Assembly: GCA_031286975.1 (NCBI GenBank)
Contig: JAITTM010000210.1
Span: forward strand, 1-6,120
DNA from: Coriobacteriales bacterium
GTDB taxonomy: Bacteria > Actinomycetota > Coriobacteriia > Coriobacteriales > UBA8131
Length of the DNA stretch: 6,120 nucleotides
Reading direction: 5' to 3'
Part shown: in pieces, positions 1 to 6,000 of the stretch
How positions within the stretch are numbered: the stretch's first letter is position 1
How the letters are laid out: each line of letters begins with the position of its first letter
Notes under the pieces: generated by a model
Told to the model about the DNA's origin: nothing
Database searches by the model: none
The model's input: only the letters and a program-made list of their open reading frames with translations
Translations under genes and position numbers: made by a program

Positions 1-774
1 GTTCACGGCCTCTTTGAGCGCGGGGTTCTCCTTGCTCACAGCAAAACCGTATTGCTCGCCGGTGGGGATGACCTCGACAATCTGGCAATCGGTATAGGTC
101 TTGTTAACCTGGTAAAACGCCACCGGCTCGTCAAAGATAAGGGCCTCGATATCGCCGGCCTGCAGGGCGGCAAGACCCTCGCTGGCTTGGTTGTAACTCT
201 TGACCGTAGCACCGGGGATGTTCTCGTTGGACCACATCTCACCCGTGGTGCCCGACTGCGCGCCGATGGTCTTGCCCGCAAGGTCGGCGCTCGACGTGAG
301 CGCACTCGACGTGAGCGTCACGACGGCTTGGTTCGAGTCGAAGTAGGGTGTGCAGAAGTCGATGGACTTGAGGCGATCATCGGTGATGGTCAGCGACGAG
401 ACAGCAAGATCCATCTTGCCGCCGCCTTGCACCTGGGTTACCAGGGTGTCGAAGTTTTGCGGGGGCAAAAACTCGAGGGTGAGCCCCAGATCGGTGGCGA
501 TGGCATCCAGGAGTTCGAACTCGAAGCCCAGGGGCTTGTCGCCCTCAAGATAGATGAGGGGCGGATAGTCGCAGTCAGAGCCCACGGTGAGCTTGCCTTG
601 GGTAATCAGGCCCAGGTCGCCATCAGTTAAGGTGGCCGGGGTTTCTCCGCTGCCGGAACCACCAGTTTGCGGCGTGGTGCTGCCAGCATCACCGCCGCAA
701 CCGCTCAGCATGAGACCGAGCGCTAAGACCGCGGCCAAGGCAAACGCAAGGGCTTTCTTTGTGTGTGCTTTCAT
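1..774 (-). CDS. Amino acid ABC transporter substrate-binding lipoprotein (family 3, SBP_bac_3), 3' end cut off
   Basis: Extracellular lipoprotein that should capture a polar amino acid and hand it to an ABC importer. The 258 residues visible start at the ATG at 772-774, which follows a strong ribosome binding site. A basic, hydrophobic signal peptide (about 1-25) ends in the lipobox LSGC with lipidated Cys26, then a Gly/Ser/Thr-rich linker to about residue 50. The binding fold follows: GKLTVGSDCDYPPLIY, then GFEFELLDAIATDLGL, then LTITDDR with Arg134, the family position that holds the ligand carboxylate. GKTIGAQSGTTGE (about 167-179) and FDEP with Asp215 match the positions contacting the ligand and its amino group. 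The last visible part, YGFAVSKENPALKEAVN, is the usual near-terminal segment, so probably only 15-30 residues are missing. It lies 108 bp downstream of a related binding protein. The exact substrate cannot be told from sequence. The family call is firm. Confidence 0.95.
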   Translation of the reverse strand, partial: MKAHTKKALAFALAAVLALGLMLSGCGGDAGSTTPQTGGSGSGETPATLTDGDLGLITQGKLTVGSDCDYPPLIYLEGDKPLGFEFELLDAIATDLGLTLEFLPPQNFDTLVTQVQGGGKMDLAVSSLTITDDRLKSIDFCTPYFDSNQAVVTLTSSALTSSADLAGKTIGAQSGTTGEMWSNENIPGATVKSYNQASEGLAALQAGDIEALIFDEPVAFYQVNKTYTDCQIVEVIPTGEQYGFAVSKENPALKEAVN

Positions 775-778
775 GATC

Positions 779-786
779 TCCTCCTT
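779..786 (-). promoter_or_regulatory. Strong ribosome binding site of the 1-774 gene
   Basis: Read on the minus strand, AAGGAGGA sits 4 bases before the ATG at 774. Its core is almost perfectly complementary to the 3' end of 16S rRNA. It fixes the start codon and suggests efficient translation, much stronger than the site of the neighbouring binding-protein gene. Confidence 0.85.
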
Positions 787-825
787 GTTGTGTCACTCTG
801 TTCGCTCAAGGCAAAACAAGACTGC

Positions 826-841
826 TATAGGGTACCCCATA
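826..841. promoter_or_regulatory. 16-bp near-perfect palindrome, candidate operator
   Basis: TATAGGGTACCCCATA is symmetric about GGTACC with one mismatched pair (829/838). It lies 52-67 bases upstream of the ATG of the 1-774 lipoprotein. On the minus strand its end overlaps a possible -10-like TATAGC (824-829). I could not find a good -35 at the right distance. The symmetry and position fit a dimeric regulator site controlling this gene separately from the gene before it. No known regulator was recognised, so the role is inferred. Confidence 0.4.
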
Positions 842-859
842 AACGGGTGTTTCACGCAG

Positions 860-877
860 GGATTTTTTGTTAAATCC
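860..877 (-). other. Short hairpin after the 883-1833 gene
   Basis: On the minus strand GGATTT and AAATCC form a 6-bp stem around a 6-base AACAAA loop, starting 6 bases after the stop codon of the upstream lipoprotein gene. No T-run follows, so it is a poor intrinsic terminator. It may be a weak attenuating or mRNA-protecting stem, or chance. Confidence 0.25.
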
Positions 878-882
878 GCGAT

Positions 883-1833
883 TCACTGGGCGCTGTCGGC
901 AAGTGAGGGGTCGGGCAGGTCGTCTCCCGCGTCTGTGGACTGCTCATTCACCACAACGGGATTACCCGCGCCAGCCGTACCGCCCGAGGCCACGATGGCC
1001 TGCTCGCTGATGACCACACTGGTCGAGACCGGCCCCAGCCATTTGGTCACCAGCACCTTGAGCTCGCCATTATCACGAATCCTCCTCAACGCGGCGGTCA
1101 AGGCATCACCCAGCTCAAGATTGGTGGAAGCGACACCCATATAGGCTCCCAGGGGGTTGTCGAGAAGCCCCACACAGGTGACATTCTTGTAGTTCACCGC
1201 CAGAAAGGAGCCAACGATGGCATCCGATGCCGCATAGGAAACCAGGCCATTGGCCAAGTCGTCAAACGCGCTGTCAAGTGAGGGATACGACTGAACGGCG
1301 TTTGCACCAATGAGCTCGCCCACCTTCCAGGATGAGAGCGAGTTCTGTTGCGCGGCAACCGTCGCGCCCACAAGGTTGTTGATCGAGAAGGGCTCGGGCT
1401 CATTTGAGAGTTGCACCGTAAAGATGGCAGGCCCGTCCAGCAGATAAGGACCAACCAGATGTGAGCGATACAGATGCGACTCGTCGGGCTCAAGACCCAT
1501 TACCACATCGACGCTCCCCGCCTCCAGCAGCGCGTCGGGATCCTGCCCGGCGATGTCGGTCAACTCGAGTCTCAGACCCAGCTGGGTGGCCAGGTCGGCG
1601 GCGATATCGACATCGATACCGATTATCTCGCTATTAGAACGGCCAGCAAAGGGAGCGTTTGTGGTATCAATGCCCACGCGCAGCACACCGTCTTGGCCCA
1701 CAACTGGCACAGTGACCACAGGAGTGAGCGTCACCTCTTTGCTCCCAACAACACCGGCACATCCACTGAGCCCCAGACTTGCAACAAGCAACGCCGTCAG
1801 AGCCAACATAACAACCGGTTTGATGCGCTTCAT
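883..1833 (-). CDS. Divergent family 3 solute-binding lipoprotein with a C-terminal extension
   Basis: Predicted surface lipoprotein of 316 residues, related to polar amino acid ABC transporter binding proteins. I chose the ATG at 1831-1833. It is followed at once by a basic signal peptide and the lipobox LSGC (Cys25), while an in-frame extension upstream adds 33 non-signal-like residues. Family features: GVLRVGIDTTNAPFAG (49-64), IIGIDVDIAADLATQLGL (70-87), VDVVMGLEPDE (108-118), GPYLLDGPAIF (128-138), VGATVAAQQNSLSSWKVG (155-172), a family-position Asp204 in SDAIVGSF, and the closing LKVLVTKWLGP (258-268). The usual T-x-x-R ligand motif is missing. Aligned on the following PY pair, the arginine position is His120, with Arg123 nearby. 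About 48 low-complexity residues (269-316) rich in Ser, Ala, Val and Asp follow the normal family end. It lies upstream of a canonical paralogue, but no transport gene is visible. The ligand may differ from a standard amino acid, or the protein may be a sensor or accessory lipoprotein. Confidence 0.9.
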   Translation of the reverse strand: MKRIKPVVMLALTALLVASLGLSGCAGVVGSKEVTLTPVVTVPVVGQDGVLRVGIDTTNAPFAGRSNSEIIGIDVDIAADLATQLGLRLELTDIAGQDPDALLEAGSVDVVMGLEPDESHLYRSHLVGPYLLDGPAIFTVQLSNEPEPFSINNLVGATVAAQQNSLSSWKVGELIGANAVQSYPSLDSAFDDLANGLVSYAASDAIVGSFLAVNYKNVTCVGLLDNPLGAYMGVASTNLELGDALTAALRRIRDNGELKVLVTKWLGPVSTSVVISEQAIVASGGTAGAGNPVVVNEQSTDAGDDLPDPSLADSAQ

Positions 1834-1836
1834 GAA

Positions 1837-1842
1837 TCCTCT
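1837..1842 (-). promoter_or_regulatory. Ribosome binding site deciding the start of the 883-1833 gene
   Basis: Minus-strand AGAGGA lies 3 bases before the ATG at 1833 (its GAGG core 5 bases away). It is modest and close, but together with the signal peptide that begins at this ATG it favours this start over in-frame codons further upstream. A second purine-rich stretch, AGGAAGAAG, lies a little farther upstream. Confidence 0.6.
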
Positions 1843-1851
1843 ATTCTTCTT

Positions 1852-1868
1852 CCTGTCTCGATTACAGG
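1852..1868 (-). other. Hairpin just upstream of the lipoprotein ribosome binding site
   Basis: CCTGT (1852-1856) and ACAGG (1864-1868) can pair around a 7-base loop, about 10 bases before the AGAGGA site on the minus strand. A small 5' leader stem could influence translation, but 5-bp arms also arise by chance. Confidence 0.25.
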
Positions 1869-1956
1869 TTCCCTTCGGCTGACCTGGTCTTTGACCCCAC
1901 ACTCGCATACTGGGGCGGTTGCTTGATACCATCTCACTACTGGCCCTCTCGTCCGG

Positions 1957-1970
1957 AAGGCGGATGCCTT
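1957..1970. other. Small perfect hairpin
   Basis: AAGGC (1957-1961) and GCCTT (1966-1970) flank a 4-base GGAT loop. It is one of a cluster of inverted repeats in this gap. It has no T-run on either side, so it is not a terminator by itself. Confidence 0.25.
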
Positions 1971-1986
1971 GTCACAGACGGTACGA

Positions 1987-2072
1987 CTTACCCCTAAGAC
2001 GCGCCGTGCTCACAAAACGGGAAACCCCGCTGCTTACGTGGATCCTTTTGGCCGCGTCTGCCATGGACTAAG
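1987..2072 (-). ncRNA. Candidate long imperfect RNA stem-loop (unassigned)
   Basis: Four complementary blocks nest in register: 1987-1994 with 2065-2072 (six pairs, a mismatch and a G-U wobble on the minus strand), 1997-2003 AGACGCG with 2053-2059 CGCGTCT (perfect), 2013-2017 CAAAA with 2046-2050 TTTTG, and 2018-2021 CGGG with 2026-2029 CCCG around a 4-base loop. A large bulge (2030-2045) interrupts one side. The wobble pair exists only in the minus-strand RNA, which favours that strand. The rod-like shape with internal loops loosely recalls 6S-type RNAs, but I recognise no family sequence. The inner CGGG/CCCG stem followed by TTTT on the minus strand could alternatively be a weak comF terminator. 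It could be a leader element, small RNA or chance. Confidence 0.3.
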
Positions 2073-2083
2073 GCTTGCGCCCG

Positions 2084-2110
2084 CAACCACAGACCCGAAG
2101 GGAATGGTTG
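2084..2110 (-). terminator. Hairpin with a UUCG tetraloop after comF (possible terminator)
   Basis: CAACCA and TGGTTG form a perfect 6-bp outer stem. Read on the minus strand, the inside closes with CC-UUCG-GG, an unusually stable tetraloop that exists only on that strand. It begins about 25 bases after the comF stop codon, where a 3' end signal would be expected. No U-run follows, so it would be a U-less terminator, an mRNA-stabilising stem, or the first domain of the structured region next to it. Confidence 0.4.
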
Positions 2111-2134
2111 AATTCTACCAGAGCGGCGCCCTTC

Positions 2135-2872
2135 TCACCAGACACGGGCGACCGAAGCCACCCTGACCTCTGCCGCTCCGGCGGCAAGCAGCACACGGGA
2201 GGCGGCATCCAGGGTTGCACCCGTGGTGAATACGTCATCGAGCAGCAAAACATGCCTCGGCATTGCCACCCTTTCATCCGCGGAGAAGGCCGTGGTCATG
2301 TTCTCCTCGCGCCCCGCCCTACCCAGCTTGCGCTGATCGGTCGATGCCCCCTTGCGCAGGAGCGCCACCGCTGGCAGACCCACAAGATCCGCAGAGGCCG
2401 CAGCCAGATGCTGCATGTGGTCGAAGCCGCGTTTGCGCAGAGCCCGGCGGTCGCAGGGGATGTAGCTGATGGCATCTGCCCAACGCTGCCACTCGGGCGG
2501 CAGCGCCTGCTGCACAAAGCGCGCGAGCAAAGGCGCAAGGCGTCGCTCGCTTTGATCCTTGTAGGCGACAATCATGCGCGCCACGATGTCCTTGAACTCG
2601 AAGGCACAGGCAGCCTGCGTAAACGCGAACTCCCGCGGCCCGTCCGCCGTGTTGCACTCGGTGCACAGCAGCGTGCCAAAGGGTGCACCACAGCGCTCGC
2701 ACGCAAGCGCGCGATCGATAAAGGGCAGCGCCACAAAGCAGCTGGGGCAGAGCAGCGCCCCGGGCTTTTCGCAACCGATACAGCGCGTAGGCCAAAGGAG
2801 CTCCAAAAAACCCTCGACAACACCGTCTTGCCGAGCGCGCAGGCTGGATGATCTGTTTGCAAGCGCAACCAT
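2135..2872 (-). CDS. comF: ComF family protein (zinc-finger phosphoribosyltransferase-like competence protein)
   Basis: A 245-residue protein of the ComF/GntX family, cytoplasmic, associated in other bacteria with DNA uptake during natural transformation. The exact biochemical role is not settled. The N-terminal region has four CxxC-type pairs: Cys31/Cys34, Cys42/Cys45, Cys58/Cys61 and Cys70/Cys73, which should bind zinc. The phosphoribosyltransferase-like part follows: YIPCDRRALRKRGFDHMQHL (137-156) and the PRPP-binding loop HVLLLDDVFTTGATLDAA (207-224), with adjacent Asp212-Asp213 and the TTGAT loop, ending in VRVASVARVW. Length is typical. The ATG at 2870-2872 is the only good start before the first Cys pair, although the site before it is weak. 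It stands alone between a surface-protein gene and a transporter gene, without other com genes in view. Its own weak promoter is possible at 2894-2921. Family membership is certain. A competence role in this organism is inference. Confidence 0.94.
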   Translation of the reverse strand: MVALANRSSSLRARQDGVVEGFLELLWPTRCIGCEKPGALLCPSCFVALPFIDRALACERCGAPFGTLLCTECNTADGPREFAFTQAACAFEFKDIVARMIVAYKDQSERRLAPLLARFVQQALPPEWQRWADAISYIPCDRRALRKRGFDHMQHLAAASADLVGLPAVALLRKGASTDQRKLGRAGREENMTTAFSADERVAMPRHVLLLDDVFTTGATLDAASRVLLAAGAAEVRVASVARVW

Positions 2873-2893
2873 GAGGCAGACTCTAGCAGAGCA

Positions 2894-2921
2894 ATCTTAA
2901 CGGAACCTGAAGAGTTTCCAA
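2894..2921 (-). promoter_or_regulatory. Possible comF promoter
   Basis: On the minus strand TTGGAA (2916-2921) and TAAGAT (2894-2899) are separated by 16 bases, each matching 4 of 6 sigma-70-type consensus positions. The predicted start lies about 15 bases before the comF ATG, giving a very short leader with little ribosome binding site. It is plausible but weak. Confidence 0.3.
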
Positions 2922-2935
2922 ACCAAGTGTTTGGA
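2917..2935. promoter_or_regulatory. Inverted repeat overlapping the possible comF -35, candidate operator
   Basis: TCCAAAC (2917-2923) and GTTTGGA (2929-2935) are perfect 7-base arms around a 5-base spacer. The repeat covers the candidate -35 box of comF, a usual place for a repressor or activator. No known regulator motif was recognised. Confidence 0.35.
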
Positions 2936-2971
2936 TTTTGAAAGAAGCCAGTAGTCTGCGTCAGGCAGGGC

Positions 2972-3012
2972 AACTGTGCCCCTGCGTGCTGAATGTACGC
3001 AGGGGCACAGTT
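2972..3012 (-). terminator. Perfect 16-bp inverted repeat after the surface-protein gene, probable U-less terminator
   Basis: AACTGTGCCCCTGCGT (2972-2987) is exactly complementary to 2997-3012 around a 9-base loop. It starts 17 bases after the surface-protein stop codon (3030-3032) on the minus strand. The GC-rich stem is very stable, but there is no U-run on either side, so it would be the I-shaped type reported in high-GC actinobacteria, or an mRNA 3' stabiliser. It also insulates comF from the large upstream gene. Its arms share the ACGCAGGG core with a second inverted repeat at 3043-3070. Confidence 0.7.
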
Positions 3013-3029
3013 AACGCAGGCTGCTGGGT

Positions 3030-6000
3030 CTATCGGCGCTCTGCCGACGCAGGGTCACCCCTGCGTCGGCGCACGAACCAGACAAGCGCCAGCATGAGCA
3101 AGCCTGAAACAGCCAGTACTCCGGCCACGCTCCCTAACAAGGAGTCATCTCCCGTACTTGGTATGGGGGTTCCGGCTCCGGGATCTGCACCGTTGCCACC
3201 GCTGCCACCGCTGCCTGTTGAGCGCATCACCACCAAGGTAGCTGTGCCGTCCTGGCTGCCTGATGCGTCGACAAAGGTCACGGTCAGGATATGCGTGCCG
3301 TTTTGCAGCCGATCGGTAAAGGCGGGCAAAAGTTGCACGATGCCACTGCCGTTGGTGATGCTGCCCACAGTAGCGCCGCCACGCTCGGTGATGATGCGCG
3401 GCGTGACCTCATCGACATAGGCAGAGAGCGTATAGGCGGTTCCGTTGAGAGCAAACGCGGTGATGTCGCGATAATCCCCTCTAAACTCGATGGTCACCTC
3501 CTGCCCCAATGCGGTCAGTCCATTTTGGCCACCCAGATTCGCCTGATGTGAATGCTCCAACACCTGATGGTTGCGCACCAGTCCTCCCACGGCGGCATTA
3601 AGGGCAGCCAAGGCATCATCAACCGCAGCCTGGGTGGCAAAGGGATCGCTTAGCACCGGCGGGACAGCCGCCAAAGCATCCAGCAGATCAGCCCAGGTGT
3701 CAGCATCGTAGTTCTTCTCGTGCAGGCCAAGCGTTGGTCCGGCGGCTATCTGGTTGTTCAGCGCAACCACCCTAGCCTGCAGCTCGTCTTTGTCCACCAC
3801 GGAGATGACCACCTCGACAGTTGCCGTATGCCCGCCGCTGTTCTGCACGTTGGCAGGCAGGAGACCCAACACAGCGCTAAACGTGTAGGAGCCGGCGGCA
3901 GAGGGGTCATAGCCATCCGTGTCTTGCCACGAGGTGATGGGCACCGTGATGGTCCCCCCGGCAAAGGTGGCAGTGGCTGAGGTGGGCAAAGCGGCGATAA
4001 CCGCAGCCGCGTCTGCAAAGGTCGCTGCCCCGGCAGAGCCAGCCACCACATCGGCAAGGGGTTCAAAGCCGGTAAGCTCCGCAGGTGTGACCGTGAAGCT
4101 CACCTCGTAGCTCTTGGGCACGAGGTCAGCATTGGCGGCCTCGTTGCTGGCAATGGTCAAAGTCGCGCTATAGCTGCCAGCCGCCAGCCCGGATGCGGGG
4201 GTGACCGTCAAAGCCGAACTGCTCTGCCCAAAGGCGATGGATGAGAGCACACCGCCGCCCGATACGATAAAGCTTGCCGGGTTTGCTCCGGTAAGTGTTG
4301 CCTTAAGTGAGCCGGTGGCCTGTGTGCCGATGTTGGTGATACCCACACTATGCGCCAGGCTTGCCGTGGTGTAGCCATACGGCACCGTGCCCAGCGAAAT
4401 GCTGCCGCTTTGGTCAAGGGTCACCCCGTGCAAGACGTCATTGACGATAACGGTGACCGTCGCTGTATGCGCCCCGGCATTGGTCGCCTCAGCGGGAAGC
4501 GCACCTAGCGTCGCCTCAAAGCGATACTCGCCTGGTATCGTCTTGTCGTAGGCTGTGCCAACAGATACCCACGCGCTTACCGGCACGCTGAGGCTGCCCC
4601 CTGCGATGTTAGCCGTCACCGTGGGGTATAACGCAAGCAGCGTAGCCGCAGTGGTCGGGCTGTCAACAAACCCGGGCACAAAGGAGCTGGGATTATCCGA
4701 TTTGCCCGCAATCACACTGCTCGGATTGACAAAGCCTGTGATAGGGGCAGGCCCGATGGCGATGACAAGCGGTAAGCTGCTCACTGGCTTGTAGTTGGCA
4801 TCTCCGGCCTTGGTGGCGGTAACGGTGATTGCGCCCACGCCCGTTATGCTCAGGGCTCCGCCTGCCGCAACGCTGGCCGCCGTACCGGCATCCAGCGTAT
4901 AGCTCACTGCTCCTGTACCACTGCCACCTGAGCTGCTCAGGCTCCTGCCTGAGTTGCCGTAGACCAAAGCGGGGCTTGGCGGAGTGACGGACAAGGGGCT
5001 TTGATCCGCCTTCTCGATGATGATGTCCTTGACCGCCGACCAGGCAGAATCAAGGTAGTTGGCATCTCCCAGCCTGCGCACCTGTACCTTCACCGTGCCA
5101 GCACCGGTAAAGCTCAAAGTGCCAGTTGCGCTGATGGACGCTTTGGCGTTGGGCTCAGCCAGCCTGAACTCCCAGGCCAGACCCGTGGTAATGCCGGAGG
5201 CCGTTAAGGTAGCTGGGCTTGTGCCATAGGTGATGGTGGCCGGTGTATCGACAACAGGCGTGCCCAACTGGCTGGCCTTGGCAACGGTGAGCAGGAAGGT
5301 GGCACTTTCGGCGAGGCTGTAGTTGACATCGCCAGCCTTGGTCGCCTTTAAGATGAAGGTGCCCGCCTGGGTGATGGTAAGGGTCTCGTTATTGGTGCCG
5401 CTTAAGGTGCCCGAGCCCGTGCCGCCCTCAATCGAATAGCTCACTGAGCCGGTCCCACTGCCGCCGGTAGAGCTGATGGTATAGGTGGAGCCAAAGGTGT
5501 GGGTCGCTGAGCTGTTGATGCTCAAGGTGCTCTGGCTTGCCTTGCTCACCGTCAAGGTGAAAGGAGCAAGGCTGCTGTCCTGGGCGTTGTAGTTGGCATC
5601 TGCGGCCTTGGTCGCCTTGAGCATGAAGGTGCCAGCCTGGGTGATGGCAAGCGTATTGTTGCCCGTGCCGCTTAAGCTGCCTATGCCCGTGCCGCCAGCC
5701 ACTATCTCATAGCTCACTGCCCCGGTTCCACTGCCACCGGTAGAGGTGATGGTATAGGGGCTGCCAAAGGTATGCGCCGGCAGGCTGTTGATAGTCAGAG
5801 CGCTTTGGTTGGCTTTGGCCACCGTGATGGTTTGGGTGGCACTCCAGCCACTTTCGCTGTAGTTGCCATCGCCTGAGCGTTTTGCGCGGACGTTTATTGC
5901 GCCTGCACCGGTGATGGTTACGGTATCACCGGCAAGTGTCCCCGCGTTGGGAGAGCCCACCAGCTCAAAGACATAGCCACCGCTGCCGTTGCCACCGGTG

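Larger units (their letters stand above)
1834..2134. other. 301-bp gene-free region between comF and the lipoprotein gene, rich in inverted repeats
   Basis: No convincing coding sequence. The only open frame of note is a plus-strand run of 65 codons with no family resemblance and an unremarkable composition. The stretch instead carries at least five inverted repeats: 1852-1868, 1895-1915, 1957-1970, the nested set 1987-2072, and 2084-2110. It is the 5' region of the binding-protein gene and the 3' region of comF. I could not find a good -35/-10 pair. I saw no T-box, glycine, lysine, SAM or other riboswitch consensus that I can recognise. It may hold a leader RNA, a small RNA or only terminator debris. 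Confidence 0.5.

Noticed and set aside
52..630. Plus-strand open frame of 192 codons opposite the lipoprotein gene
   Set aside because: Antisense shadow of a canonical binding protein whose motifs and signal peptide are in the minus frame.
1895..1915. CCCCA/TGGGG inverted repeat as an operator
   Set aside because: Only 5-bp arms with an 11-base gap and no promoter nearby. Too weak to list alone.
1834..1932. Longer start for the 883-1833 lipoprotein (33 extra residues)
   Set aside because: The added residues are not signal-like and would bury the lipoprotein signal peptide. The ATG at 1833 begins the basic and hydrophobic signal directly.
1834..2134. T-box or other known amino acid riboswitch for the lipoprotein gene
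   Set aside because: No T-box consensus (AGGGTGGNACCGCG-like) or glycine, lysine or SAM riboswitch core was found by eye on the minus strand.
1969..2166. 65-codon plus-strand open frame in the comF-lipoprotein gap
   Set aside because: No ribosome binding site I could trust, no family resemblance, and it runs into the antisense of comF. The same bases are better explained by inverted repeats.
2075..2851. Long plus-strand open frame of 258 codons opposite comF
   Set aside because: It lies wholly antisense to a certain ComF gene, has no recognisable family, and is Arg/Gln/Gly-rich as expected for a complementary frame in GC-rich DNA.
2972..3070. Insertion sequence end or transposon terminal repeats
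   Set aside because: The arms are within tens of bases of each other, enclose no transposase, and one lies in frame inside coding sequence. No target duplication is visible.
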